A stretch of DNA of 64,000 nucleotides from Diphasiastrum complanatum (taxonomy: Eukaryota; Streptophyta; Lycopodiopsida; Lycopodiales; Lycopodiaceae): positions 24,492,693-24,556,692 of the forward strand of contig CM055112.1 of assembly GCA_029204225.1 (NCBI GenBank), written 5' to 3'. Numbering within the stretch: position 1 is the first letter of the stretch; each line of letters starts with the position of its first letter. A program made the position numbers and the translations under genes. Of the stretch, positions 11,331 to 22,958 are shown in pieces. The notes beneath the pieces are model-generated. The model made no database searches. It had not been told where the DNA came from and saw nothing but the letters and a program-made list of their open reading frames with translations.

Positions 11331-14319
11331 GCGACACGTGACCACCTAGGATGGTGATGTGTGGCACCAAATCACGTCGATAACGCCAGACCTGCGTCAT
11401 GCCCCTTGCGAGGCCGTCACTGAAGGTTGTACCGTTATGGTACATAACAAAGTCTCACGTAGTAGATCCAAGTCAAAAGGAAAAGTAGTATGTGGACGAT
11501 TCAATTGTAATGTTATTACTTTTGTATTGTTTAAATTAGTGATTGAAGATGTTCTAACTACATAGAGTAGTGTCAATTCTTAGGGTGTTTTATTTCTAGA
11601 CTTTTTCTTGAAGTTTTTAAGAAAATGATACTTATGGGCTTTTATGGACTTTTTCTTTCAAGGGCACATTGACTTTTAGATTGATTTTTTCCAAGGGTTG
11701 GAGTGCCTTGACTTTTCTTGAATTTTTTAATGGTTCTCGGGTTGACTTTTCCTTTATGTTTGATTGAAGGGCACCATTTTCATGACTTGGACATCATCAT
11801 TTAGCTTCCTTGCGATAGTGGTAAGCTATCATGACGATTCTTTCAAAGTTGACGTGTCTTTTCTAGGTTTTTGAGTTGTCTTTTAGATTGCAAGACTTTC
11901 ATTTATTTATTTATATTTCAATCGGGGTTGGCTCAGTTAGTTAGCTTGGCATCCAAGGTTTCTTTGGTCCCAAGTTCGAGCCCCCAACCAAGATGCATTT
12001 ATTTATTTTTATCCATTTTCAGCATGCACCACAAATCTATTCACGATCTTACACTCCAAGATTTCTTGACCAAGCTAAAGAACAAAGTCACTTTGAGAAG
12101 TTATGACATTCACCAAATTGCAAGAATTTCTTTTGAAGAAGCAAAGAGACAAGAACTTTGATAAGGAATTAAGACTTGCAACCAGAGGTGCACCTTAGCA
12201 AAGGTAAAAAGCTCTAACCAAATTTCCTTCAATTCAAGACCAAAGGCACCTCATATTTGTTAGGATTGACATCAGAACACTTCACTATGTTAGAGTTCCC
12301 CTAAATGACAATTGTTTGATTCTCTATCACAATTCTCTTGATAATTTGGATCAATGAATATGGCTTCTACCTCATTTGTAGATGTGATTGTTCAGGGTTG
12401 GAATTGGAAAAGACACATCAAAATTACAAACGTACAATGAGCCCCATAGTTTTGTTACTTTTTATAAGGGTAGCATGTGAATTTGGTCAGATTGCTTTTA
12501 ACCATTTTCTTGACTTGATGAAGAAGATGATGAGCAATAAGTTATTAGTAGTGCCATGGGGTGGATTGATGGAGATGAAAGCTTCGAAGTTGAAAAAGGA
12601 TAGGTGATTTGATTTAGAAGCATTGGTTCTAAGTCAAGGTCAAGGGTTGATGAAGACATGGATGAATGTTTAAACTTTAGAGAACAAGCTTATCAAGATG
12701 ACATTGTCGCTTTAAAGCAGTTACCTTGAAGTTCAAGCAAAGGTTGTGAAATGTGAGTAGGAGACACTAGAATGGTAATACTGAGAATGTAGAAGGTTTA
12801 GAAGGTGTGCAGAACATGAACGAGGATGGGGAGTGGACAGCGTTGTTGGATACATATACAGAAAATAGATATGGGCAATGTATAGGCAATTATGTTGATA
12901 TAGATAAAGTAGATGTGACATTGGATAGAATGGTTGTTTTATACAAATAAATTGATTTTAGTCTTCTGATTTGGACCCTTTTAGCTACATAAATATGATA
13001 AGTTTTTTTTTGGTCACTTCAAATTTCTTCTCAAGAAGTTTGTTCTCCCTAATGAGCTCAAAAGTGGGACTCATTTCATTTTATGTCTAGTGTGTATATT
13101 TTTAACGCGAAACAATGGATGTTGTGGTAACATATTTTGTGGCAGTGACTGCTCTTTGGTTCATAGTTGAGCAAACATGGTGTCGAAGTGACAGGTCTCG
13201 TGATTGGGAAGCTGCTTATAGTTAGATGGGTCTTGATGACAAAACATGAGTGCGCTTCAAGTTGATGTTGGTAGCTTGTGGGTAATGTAGCAAGGTTGCA
13301 CAAGTAAAGGTATTGGGATTGCCTTCAGAAGTCGATAGTTTTATTAGAGAATTTATGAATAGAGGTTCAGGTACAATAGACAACTATTCAAATTTTTAGT
13401 TTACTCAACAATATTTGTTGTGTACTTTGTTCATTGCTTCATCGTTGAATGATATTGAGTATTTGAATAGTTGCTAGATCCTTCATTGTCTAATAATTAA
13501 AATCAAAATCGGCCATGAAAGATTGAATCTTGTAATTGTACTAGTATTGACTAATTGAAGTCTTTACATTGTCTACATGGCAAAACCCAAAACATATGGT
13601 GTTAACTATTGTTTGTCATAACCGATAGGATATCAAACAATGGGTTTAAGTAAGAATTTTTTGTTGCGGACCTAGGTTGCTGTCAAGCTGGTTCTTAAGC
13701 AGAAAACATTAGCTTGAACTCTCTTTCTAGGTGCCCTAAGTGCAAAACCCCTAAAATTCAAAGTTTTAGCCACCCAAAAGCCAGTTTCAAGCGTAATTCT
13801 CAGTGATCATTCACAAAACCCTAATACTGAGATCATTCACAAAACCCTAATATGGGGTTCCTCACACGACATTATATCAAGGAAATTTGTTCTTGCTTGG
13901 CTTCTAGCTTGCATCGAGCTTTCAAAACCTTGAAATTTAGGATAATGCACAGAGGGGCTCCCAAATAGAAATTCAAGAAATCTTTTTCTTTTGGGACGTT
14001 GTTGACCCACCCAAAACTTGTGGTCCTTTACATTACAATCATGCTTCAACCTTCGAAGGACCAAACAATAGCTTGCTATCCATTACAAGCAATGTAGGTT
14101 TGGATTCTCCTGATATGGTTGGTTTCAGGATCTCGGCTAGTGTCTAGCCCAACTATGTCTTTAAGTTCACATTGTTAAATGTTTCTGATCTTCTCCCAAA
14201 ATCTTTGTAGCATGTTTCACATAGTATATGGAACCTCAACACATCAAAGAAAATATCACAAGCTGTTATTACTTTCAAATTGTGGGCAATACTATTCAGG
14301 AAATTAGCTGTCACACGCT
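11331..14319. other. mostly unassigned sequence
   Basis: Apart from the tRNA-like element at 11924-11990 nothing coding is recognisable; the frames are short and of low complexity. A direct duplication of about 25 bp (GATCATTCACAAAACCCTAA, near 13806 and 13830) is present. Confidence 0.4.
11924..11990 (+). repeat. tRNA-derived SINE-like element
   Basis: The stretch holds a box A-like sequence (TTGGCTCAGTTAG, 11928-11940) and a box B-like sequence (GTTCGAGCC, 11974-11982) at tRNA-like spacing, and GGTTGG at the start can pair with CCAACC at the end. The T arm does not fold as a perfect stem and TTTATTTATTT sequence flanks both sides, so a Pol III SINE head is more likely than a working tRNA gene. 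Confidence 0.5.
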
Positions 14320-14445
14320 TTACATTTTGCACAACATATTCTCAAGACTGCTCTGACAGCTTGCTCTCCTTATATCACTACTACTATGGTTATTGAAAAT
14401 TTGCTTAGCTATCCCCAACAGTAGACCATTATAGTAGAATGTTAC

Positions 14446-14544
14446 CTGTGGCATTGGAGACCCAGTCTTGATTTTCGGTCTGCACATGGAATACCGGCCT
14501 GCAGGTTGAATAGGGACATCTAGGAGCTCCAAAACTATCTTGGC
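14446..14544 (-). other. exon-like segment of an unrecognised gene
   Basis: A 99-nt stretch on the minus strand is open in one phase (33 codons, from AKIVLELLDVPIQPAG to TGSPMPQ). It is bounded exactly by an acceptor (TTTATAG before 14544) and a donor (CAG then GTAACA after 14446). A second open stretch upstream (about 14814-14690, containing MAIAMDNILLPEQE) has a CAG acceptor. They may be exons of a small gene downstream of the PMI1-like gene or a decayed gene piece. No family is recognised. Confidence 0.25.
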
Positions 14545-14835
14545 CTATAAATGTGGATGTGTATTCTAAATATTGATCATAATGAGCATACTGCTAAGTA
14601 TTACAGTTGCAAGAAAAAAATTAGCTTAGCTTTAATATCTTGCATACTTTCAAAGTATCAAAACCTCTAATAAAATTGAACTAAATGCTCCATGAAAAGG
14701 TGAAGTACATGACTGCTGCAATGCCCAAAATTTTTGCATATTGAACCTCGCCATTTGTCTCTTGTTCAGGTAGTAGTATGTTGTCCATTGCAATAGCCAT
14801 CGGAGGCTTTTCCTGATCATTATCCAGTTGAACGT

Positions 14836-16779
14836 CTACAAGCAAAGATCAAGGCCTAACCCTCCCTCCAGCAGAGCTTCCTCTTCAAATTGCTTCAATA
14901 ACAAAGCTCTTGGAGAGTTGGGTTCACTGTTAGATGACTGCTGACCCTCTTGTTGGCCTTCCTCAAGCATGTGCAAAAACTCCCCAGTCACCAAGTCAAC
15001 CTCATCATCTAACTTTGACACCGCACCTTCACCTTCTGTTTTCAATTGAGCTGCAGTAAAAGCCTTCCAATCCCTTTCATGAATTGCATCTCTGCTATTC
15101 TCCTCACCCAATTCTAGAAAAGTGTCAATACTTCTTTCCAGCGAATCATGATTGCAAGAAATTTCCGCATCTCTTTTTTGCGGCAAATTTTCATTTAGAA
15201 TGCTTTGAGTTTCTGGATTCGAATTGTTCAACCCTCTCTCTGTTGCTTGTTCTCCCCTCACCATATATTTAGTCCTATTATCACTCTCATCTGTCCTTGG
15301 GAAGTATACTGGATATGGTTTTTCATCAACCTTCTGCTCCTCTGTGTCAAATTCTTCCTCTTCAACCTCGAGGGTAGGGGGAAGACGCATGGGTGCATTG
15401 ACACACAAAGTGCTGATCTCCACTCCACGATCCACGACCTCAAAATCAACATCATCTTCAGGAGCTGGGTCTACTTTCTTCTTCTGCTGCTGACTTGATT
15501 TGCCGGCCTGCACTGCAGAATTGCCCAAATGCAAAGCATCTATTCCTGGAATTCTCTTTATCTTGGAATCAAGCCTAGAAATGTCAGCAAATGTAATATC
15601 ATTCTGAGAGACAGATCTTGCCTTTTGGATGATTTTCAAAAAGTGGGACCTTCCCTCACCTTCAACAATACTTAAATGTTCCATGGGAAGGTGTCTCAGA
15701 TCTACTCCAGACTCAGAAAAGGAGGGATATGAGAGGGCTTTGTTGGCTGGGTGACCAATTCGCCTGTTCCGAGGAGAATTGGGCGGGATGTTGAGATCTT
15801 GCACTTCTCTCCCCATAGAAAACGTATCAAATTCACCCTCATCACCACCGCCAGTGTGTGCAAATTCCTTGTCCAGAATTTCATAACCAAAGCTCACCGT
15901 CAGCGTGCCTCCCCTTGCCTTCCCAGAAAGATGGAAGCCGGCGGTCCAATTCAATTCCTTCTCAACATTGCTCTTCTCATGGAAGCTCTCTGGCAGCAAT
16001 CGGGTGAGGTCTAATTGATGGTTCCCAAGCTCCAATTCATCCACATCATGAGCAATAACAGATAAATTAAAGCATTTGGGCATGTATTTGATTCCTTTGG
16101 AAGCTTTCTTCGATGCAAAGATGGTGCAGCTGATGCGCAAAGTCTCATCAAATTCTGCACAGCCCTGAGAAACTCTGCAGGGCATAGTTTGAGCGTCGCG
16201 ATCCTTGTGGCGAAAGTCGACTGTGAGCCTCAGTCCATTCATGGATGCGGGCAAATTGTTGATAGCATGCACTTGGGTTAGAAAAACACAGTGGAATTTC
16301 TGCTGCCAGATGTGCACCAGCGCTCGTAGTGGCTTCCAGTTCCACAAGCTCTTCTTTTGTCTGAAGGTAGCATTTTCCTGCAACCATTCCGAGAAATTGC
16401 TCACCTCATCCAAATCTTTCTCGTTGTCTCCATGCAATTCTTTCTCGCTACCCTCATGCAAATCCTTCTCAAATCCCTCTTTCTGCTCCCGCTTCTTAGC
16501 TCCATGCAAATTTGGAGTGGAGATGGAATGACGGAATTGCTTTACTGATCTGAAAACAGAGGAAATTGTGGGCTGTCTGTGTTGGTATTCACTGGCTCGC
16601 CTGCCTCTGCCAGCTGTTCTCTCACTAACTTTGCGGAAAGGGGAAGATGAATCAATCTGAGGAGGTTCAACAGGACGTTTTACTCTATAAAGAGCATGGC
16701 TGAGAGCTTCAAGCTCTTTCAACAATTGTCTTCCATCGTCTACCTGCTCCGTGATTCCAGCAGAGATTGAGCTAACCAT
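14836..16779 (-). CDS. PMI1: PMI1/PMIR-type NT-C2 domain protein
   Basis: A 647-codon frame with no intron visible; ATG at 16779, TAG at 14836. Residues 17-32 carry the family opening LLKELEALSHALY. Residues about 147-302 form the NT-C2 domain, with WNWKPLRAL, LPASMNGLRL, the TMPCRVSQGCAEFDETL core and LSGKARGGTL. An acidic repeat lies at 101-125 (three EKxLHx-type units), and a conserved block near the end reads SEPNSPRALLLKQFEEEALL. In Arabidopsis PMI1 and its relatives act in chloroplast and nuclear photorelocation through actin and in auxin-related growth; that role is inferred here by family. Known members have 840-1160 residues and continue well past the SEP-SPR block, so this protein lacks the C-terminal module. 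It is either a short paralogue or truncated by the TAG. No C-terminal module was found downstream in the window. Confidence 0.88.
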   Translation of the reverse strand: MVSSISAGITEQVDDGRQLLKELEALSHALYRVKRPVEPPQIDSSSPFRKVSERTAGRGRRASEYQHRQPTISSVFRSVKQFRHSISTPNLHGAKKREQKEGFEKDLHEGSEKELHGDNEKDLDEVSNFSEWLQENATFRQKKSLWNWKPLRALVHIWQQKFHCVFLTQVHAINNLPASMNGLRLTVDFRHKDRDAQTMPCRVSQGCAEFDETLRISCTIFASKKASKGIKYMPKCFNLSVIAHDVDELELGNHQLDLTRLLPESFHEKSNVEKELNWTAGFHLSGKARGGTLTVSFGYEILDKEFAHTGGGDEGEFDTFSMGREVQDLNIPPNSPRNRRIGHPANKALSYPSFSESGVDLRHLPMEHLSIVEGEGRSHFLKIIQKARSVSQNDITFADISRLDSKIKRIPGIDALHLGNSAVQAGKSSQQQKKKVDPAPEDDVDFEVVDRGVEISTLCVNAPMRLPPTLEVEEEEFDTEEQKVDEKPYPVYFPRTDESDNRTKYMVRGEQATERGLNNSNPETQSILNENLPQKRDAEISCNHDSLERSIDTFLELGEENSRDAIHERDWKAFTAAQLKTEGEGAVSKLDDEVDLVTGEFLHMLEEGQQEGQQSSNSEPNSPRALLLKQFEEEALLEGGLGLDLCL

Positions 16780-17483
16780 ATCCCCTTGTCAATTCGCCTT
16801 CCCTACTGCTCTGCATTCAATTCCCTCAACCTGGAGCTCAGTTGCAGACAAATCCACTAAACCGCATTCAATGAAAACTTGTTGCAAATCTGCGGAACTT
16901 CCTGGCGATTGCACTGCCTGCACACATTCATGCTAATGATGCTCCAATCCGAAGACCAGTACAAACGATATTGTGCAAAGACAAACCCAGAAGTTTCATT
17001 CACTTAGGATTTACAGTAATCTGCAACACATCGCTATGGATAGATGTGGCTGCTGTCTGGAGAATTTAATTTGATGGATCAAACTCAGAAAGCAGAGAAA
17101 AAACAGGCAAACCAACTCCAAATGGCCATTTCAAATATTTGGAAAGTGGGCATTCGGCATTGAACACAAGCTGGTAACAAGAAGCTCAACACCTTCGATG
17201 TTTTTTTTGATAGCGACCAAGAGAGAGAGAGAGAGATTTCGCAGAGCTCTCATGGCTGAAACCCATAAGTTGAATTTTCACGCGTGCTTCTCTATAGCTC
17301 TAGAAAGATGAATACTTGACAATGAATTCAGAAAACAGCACCACAACAAACTCAACTCATCTGAACGCTTTGCAAACCGTACTCAATGGCTGCAAATGTA
17401 GACATCTGCAACCTGATTGATTGTCAGAGCTGATCATATAAATGTAAAGCTTGACAAATGCAAAGCTGGGTTGGTGAACTATA

Positions 17484-17520
<37 letters not shown>

Positions 17521-17640
17521 TGCAGATAAAAGCAACTGTGGAGGAAGAAAAAGGAGATAAATTGTGGAAGAAGAAAAGGGAGATAATGGAAAATTATGTT
17601 AATAATAAGCTTAGTGTTAGGGGTTTTGAGGTCATTTTAG
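16780..17640 (-). promoter_or_regulatory. 5' flank of the PMI1-like gene with GA/CT tracts
   Basis: Upstream of the ATG there is no competing gene. Two GA/CT tracts lie about 440 bp (17219-17237) and 710 bp (17487-17517) upstream; on the gene's strand they read CT, a common feature of plant core promoters and 5' leaders. No TATA box could be placed with confidence. Confidence 0.35.
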
Positions 17641-18729
17641 CCTCTCAATGTTGTTCGAAAAATACTTTTCCAAGCTTAAGAAATCACAACATTGCCTAGA
17701 CCTTTTTGCTTTATGGCTATCCTTTTCCCTAGCCAAAAAGGTTGACAAGGGCATTTTCCTTTATCCATCTTACTTTATGGCTGAAATTTTTCTACCACCC
17801 ACAAATTTCATTTTTCTTTATGTGGTGTAGTATTATCGTCAAACTGTATACCAACTATTTATGGGCCATAAAATGCTTTAAAACATGTTGAAGGATAAGA
17901 TTCATGATTATACAAGGAATCACTTTCAAAAGTTGTAATCATTATACCTTTTTTTTTTTTAAGATCTCTTCTACAATTTGTTGTTAAATAATCAATCCAA
18001 CAAACCTAGAAGTAGCTTTTAATATCAAGAGGAATGCCAATCAATCTTTGCATGATTGAATGCAATTCAAGAATGAATATATAAATGTTGTGCTATTTTT
18101 TTACTACAAAATAAACAATCTTATAGTGACATTTACTATGGGACCACAAAATAATATATCAATATATAAAACTCACTAGTTTTGCTCTTAGGCAAAAGCT
18201 TGTGAGCCACACAATCTAATTATAAGGTGAACTTTTTGCCTAGGATAATGTGCTCCATGCATGATTGATCATATTGGACATGATCACCGTGTATATGACC
18301 ATATATCCATGCCTCTGTGGACTCCACATAAAATACCTCGAGCGCATTGCATACCCCATTGCATCTAAATACATGTTGTGAACTCATGCCCACAATACAC
18401 AATTTTGAGATGGAGGTCTCATTTTAGTGGTGTTGTAGCATTCTTTATGGGGTTTTTGTTGCCAAACTTGAAAGGAAATTTGGCTCATTTCCCAAGTCAT
18501 TATCTCAAATTTTACCTTTCATCACAAATGAGCAAGACTTTCCAATCTATGATCTCTCTCCACACAAGGTGGCACTAGATAAACCAAAAATTCATTAAAA
18601 AATCTAAAGGAGAACCATTTATGGGTTGTCTTTACACTTGTTGGTTAAGGTACACCATTGCAAGCTTTTGGTCCCAAAAGACGCCATGCACCTAACAATT
18701 ATTGTAGGAGAAAGCCATGATCTTAGTTG
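17641..18729. other. unassigned AT-rich intergenic sequence
   Basis: AT-rich, with a T run near 17950; no coding, RNA or repeat feature could be supported. Confidence 0.4.
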
Positions 18730-19915
18730 AGATTCGGATACATTCCTGATGTAGTAGGTATATCAGTAGATGGCATAGATTCAGTAGGTGCTGGATCAAC
18801 TGGAACTTCTTTCTGCTTCTGAGCTCTGGTAACAACCATCAATGGTACACTTGGTTCAGTAGGCTGGGCTACTAGTCTTTGCTTGGTTGTAATCATATTC
18901 AATGGAGTAGTTACCAGCGGTGGTTTTGGCCTTGTTGGACAATCTTTGTAACAATGTCCATAACCGCATTCTCGACAAAATGGGAGAAACTTTTCTTTGT
19001 TAGAACATTCTACAACTCTGTGATTTTCTCCACATGCAAAGCATCCAAGTGGTGCTCTAGTCCATTGTTGAGCCTATTGTTGTTGCGCAGCAGCATAGAT
19101 AGCATACTGCTCTAAAGGACCAATATCTTGATCAATATTGTAATTCCACTGCTCATTACCAACTGAAGAGTCTAGTTCCATGAATTGCATCTTTTCCAGC
19201 TGCATCTGCTACGTTTGGCCAAGTTTCTCGAATTCGTTAATCATCAACTCTGCTGTTGCATTGATATTTGTGGATGCAATAATGGTGGATGTTGTAGTGG
19301 TTTGCCCCGCTGTATATGGAAGCATTCCAATATTTGGTTCGTCATCAGAATCTTCATTCTCCTCTCGCATTGCATCATCCATAGCATGTTGTAAGGACAC
19401 ATAATCAGTTCGGCATTTAAGCTCGTGTCTAATCCTTTTAGGTAGACCTGCTAAAAACCACATGATCATGGCATCATTATTGATTAATTCAGGATCACAC
19501 TAAGATCTGAGGTGTTTAACCCGTCCAATATAATCTCGCACCATTTTTTTTTTCCCATTTTAATTTTACTTAAAAGTAGGAAAAAAACTTCCATAATTTT
19601 TTTGGGTTTAAATCTTGTGATTAGGCCAGCTTCAACCACTTCCCAAACCATGTGTTTTGTCTCATCTTGGTTATAAAACCAATCTTGTGCGGCTCTAGTT
19701 AAGGCCATAGAAAATAGTTTAAGTTTATCTTGTGGAAAAACTTCGCCATAAATCTCACATGATTTTGAAAAGATTTTGAGAAATCTGACTGGATCAGATT
19801 ATCCATTATAATTTGGTATTTCAAGACAATGTGATCTTCTAACAATAACTTGTGGAGCAACAAACGGAGGTCCATCGGCGGGCTCAGGTTCATCCTCTCT
19901 ATCTATATCAGACAT
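18730..19915 (-). pseudogene. Ty3/Gypsy gag remnant
   Basis: Minus strand, probable ATG at 19915-19913 (MSDIDREDEPEP). It shows a Gypsy gag: an IYGEVFPQDKLKLF-like segment, MALTRAAQDWFYN, a zone around 19550 with frameshift, then MIMWFLAGLPKRIRHELK and an acidic patch. A double zinc knuckle follows (CFACGENHRVVEC, then CRECGYGHCYKDC, about 18945-19040) and finally a Pro/Thr-rich tail ending in TAA near 18727. Several in-frame stops break it. No protease or pol follows, so only gag survives. It abuts a Copia fragment at its 5' side. Confidence 0.8.
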
Positions 19916-19972
19916 CTTTCCGAATCACTAACGACAATGAGATTGGATCTAAAAAACTTGCAATACTGTTGA

Positions 19973-20090
19973 TTGCAAGACATGGCAGCGGATATTTTTA
20001 CTAAGACACTAAGCTTGGATGTACACAATAAGTTTTGTGTAGAACTAAGTTTGAAGGTCAAGGCATTCATGGATACAGATTAAGGGGGAG
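19973..20090 (+). pseudogene. Copia RNase H C-terminus and polypurine tract
   Basis: The plus-strand frame DMAADIFTKTLSLDVHNKF, ending with TAA at 20080-20082, is the conserved end of Copia RNase H. The purine tract TAAGGGGGAG (20081-20090) directly precedes an LTR start. Everything upstream of this end is missing and is replaced by the opposed Gypsy gag. Confidence 0.8.
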
Positions 20091-20330
20091 TGTTGGATTA
20101 TTCTCTAATAATCTTATAGTTAATCTACATCCATTCATTTATCCAGTTCCGTAGTTTTATTCTTGTTTCTACACAGTTTGCATGGGAATCACTTAGCTCG
20201 TCTATTATGAATATAACGACTTACCCAAGTTGGTTAGCAAGTGAATTTCCAGGAAGTCCTCACTGGATGGATGACAACGCATTGTGGTTAAGCTCCAATT
20301 GCGAACTACGACCTAGTGTCAATGTACTCA
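20091..20330 (+). repeat. partial Copia 3' LTR
   Basis: Starts TGTTGGATTATTCTC right after the polypurine tract. It matches, in inverted orientation, the LTR at 21890-22440 over at least about 220 bp, including TTACCCAAGTTGGTTAGCAA and GATGGATGACAACGCATTG. The match fades after about 20320, so this copy is truncated or diverged. Confidence 0.7.
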
Positions 20331-21889
20331 TTCCACCCACTGTCAGCATTTCTTGGCAAAGTCAAGGCAAAGCTCCATGCCAGAATTTCCATAGTCAACC
20401 AATTGCTCAGGAATAAGGAATGCCTCGATGTATAGGGCCAAACTTGGATGTCGTCCATCTTTTTCAAATTGATTACGATTTAAATTGCCTTTTAAATGCT
20501 AACTCTGAATGGTAATATCAACAGGAAGCGTAACAACTATTTGTAAGGTATTCCAAATTGCTATTTAGGTTGTTTCATTTGCGATGTGTACCAATTTGTA
20601 TTATGGTTATTGATCTGATATGCAATCTAGAACCAATTTGTTGAAACACACAGGGAGGTCTATACCCAAAATGGTTGAAAAGATACCGTTAAGCACACGC
20701 TATTAGGGACATCCATTGAGACACATGGGCTTCAAATAGCTCAATTAGGTGCTTCAAATGGGAGGGGTGTACTGGACAAAGGACCACAACTTATTATCCA
20801 TTGGGAGGCTGAGAGGGATGATGTGTATGCTACTCAGATCTATGCGAAAACTCTAAGGAGGATTGACTGTCGATGTCACATATTTCTTGGGAAAACATTT
20901 TAAATTGAGAAGCATTTTCAAGTCAATATGACAACTGACCTTGACTTATCGTTTGCCCAACTCACTGATATTAGATGTAGTATGTTGGACTGACTCTAAC
21001 TTTGGTGAAGGTTCTTTTTAGGAACTGATATTTTTGTAGAAAGGTGTTAATTCGAAAGGTTACCAACAACTAGATGAAAAGTCACTTTAGGCTTCTATTT
21101 TTAGTATTATCCTTCGTCGACCTGGCAATAGATAGATCTAGGTCATATCTAGGTACAGTAGAATAGGCGAAGGTTCTTTTTCTATTTTTTAGGATTTTTG
21201 GTGGTTTTGTGATGGTTTTTGTTCTGTTTCTATAAATCGGCTGGGAATTAACCTTCGCCCTTCACACTGAAGATTCTCTGTATGCTTCATAGGAGGAGAT
21301 TCGACTATCATTGTTCCAGAGAGTTTTCTTTTGATTAGGAGCGATTCGACTCATTTGTTGCTTAAGTTTTGTCCTTTCCTCCTCGACTTCTTTGCTCTTT
21401 CTCTTTATTTCTTCTAGCTGCTTCACCTGCTTCTTAGATCTTCTTTTGGCTGATCAACCATTGTAGGTGGTAGTTGGTCTCCACATGACATTTGAAATGA
21501 TCTTTTAGTTGCTTTGGTAAAACTATCAAGCTTTGAAAAACTAGATATTTCTCAGATGAACAGTGGTATGATGACAAACAGATAGATGGAAGGTAGGGTG
21601 GAGGTGGTGATATCAGTAGATGGTGTTGGCCATAGAATAGGCATGGGAGTGGACGAAAAAGAAGACTGATTTCCCAATGTTTGTACTTCCATCTTCTAAA
21701 GGATCTTCGTCGTAACTGGGGTATTTCTTCTGATTGAGTCGCTTTGGAGTGCCCATCTGCCTTCTTAGCCTTGTCGTTATCGTCTTTGTTTTGTGACCTT
21801 GGCTATCGATCTTGTCGATGTTGTTGCTGGCAATGTAACTGCTCCTAGTGGATCCAAGCAGATCCACTCTCTCTCCCCCCAATAAAATC
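20331..21889. other. unassigned sequence between inverted LTR copies
   Basis: No domain was recognised. A minus-strand frame of about 90 codons (21882-21613) follows the LTR at 21890 in the same orientation and could be a remnant of element coding sequence, but it shows no family motif. Confidence 0.35.
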
Positions 21890-22440
21890 TGTTGGTGGGG
21901 ATGTTGTTATTTGTAACTTACATGCTCAAGGTTGGATCAGTGTTTGGAACATGTAGTTGAAACACGTTGAACATGCGACTGGACTAAAGATTGAACAAAT
22001 TTTAACTAAATTTGTTTCGATCTTGTTGCTATGAAATAGATTCAGACATAATACTAAACACAATAAGAAAGTATTGTCACTTGATGTGAATATCTTCAAA
22101 TGATCAGCTATTTATACTAATGAGGAATGCCACTTAGGCTTATCCCATTAGGGCAACTAATTAGGTCGTAGGTCGCAATCTAAGCTTAGCCACAATGCGT
22201 TGTCATCCATCTAGTTAGGACTTCTTGAAAATTTACTTGCTAACCAACTTGGGTAAGTGGTTAGCTTCATAACAGACAGAAACAACCTTCGACACTTTTG
22301 ATAGTTCGTTGTTGTCGAAGTCACCTATTGAGAAATTCCCATGTATTTTTGTGGACTGTGTAAAAACACGAATAAAACTGCATGGGTGGATAAATGAATA
22401 TTGTAAATTAACTATAAGATTATAAGAGAATAATTCAACA
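21890..22440 (-). repeat. Copia LTR, inverted copy of 20091-20330
   Basis: On the minus strand it begins TGTTGAATTATTCTC (22440) and ends CCACCAACA (21890), so TG...CA over 551 bp. It has a TATAAATA box near 22110. No primer binding site follows and the flanks do not show a target duplication, so solo LTR and rearranged fragment are both possible. Its outer end is 519 bp from the TRS120 start codon. Confidence 0.65.
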
Positions 22441-22958
22441 ACTTGTGTATCTACCTCCTCAAGAGCAATGGTGTAGTTGCCATTGGTTCCTTCCAATTTT
22501 GTGTAGGTGCAATCTCATCCTTAGCTCTCCTACCCTCACAAAATCTAGGTGGTTGCGGTTGGCAACCAAGCACACGCTCATGCCATCGAGTCAATATCGA
22601 AAGACTTCGAAATGTAACCTTAGGATCTCCACAACCTATGGAGATAATGAAAATGTTATCATTGACCCTTTGTTTACGTGGGATGCCCTAAGAGTGAAGG
22701 GGCAGTAGGTCCTTGCCTTTCCAAAGTAGGAGCCAAAAAAAGGTGAAATAATGCGTGTGCATTTTCTATCTATTGCTCTGCTTTATATTTTTTCTGATGC
22801 GTTGACAGCACTCCCGATCCTGATCGAATGCGATCCTGTGTGTTTTCTGTGTGCAATGTCGTCACAACAGGGAGCTCATAGGTGGCACAGGATCAAGAAA
22901 TAACATCACACATGTAAGAGAGGGAGTTGAGAGTAGGTTAGATCAGAGGTGGGAAAAG
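22441..22958 (+). promoter_or_regulatory. TRS120 upstream region and 5' leader
   Basis: About 520 bp between a Copia LTR and the TRS120 ATG at 22959. It must contain the transcription start and leader, possibly shared with LTR sequence. An upstream in-frame extension of 36 codons is open but does not resemble the family, so the start is placed at 22959, where homology begins (MEPNVSI). Confidence 0.45.

Noticed and set aside
15084-16531. Plus-strand frames of 60-108 codons opposite the PMI1-like gene
   Set aside because: Antisense shadows of a 647-codon coding region.
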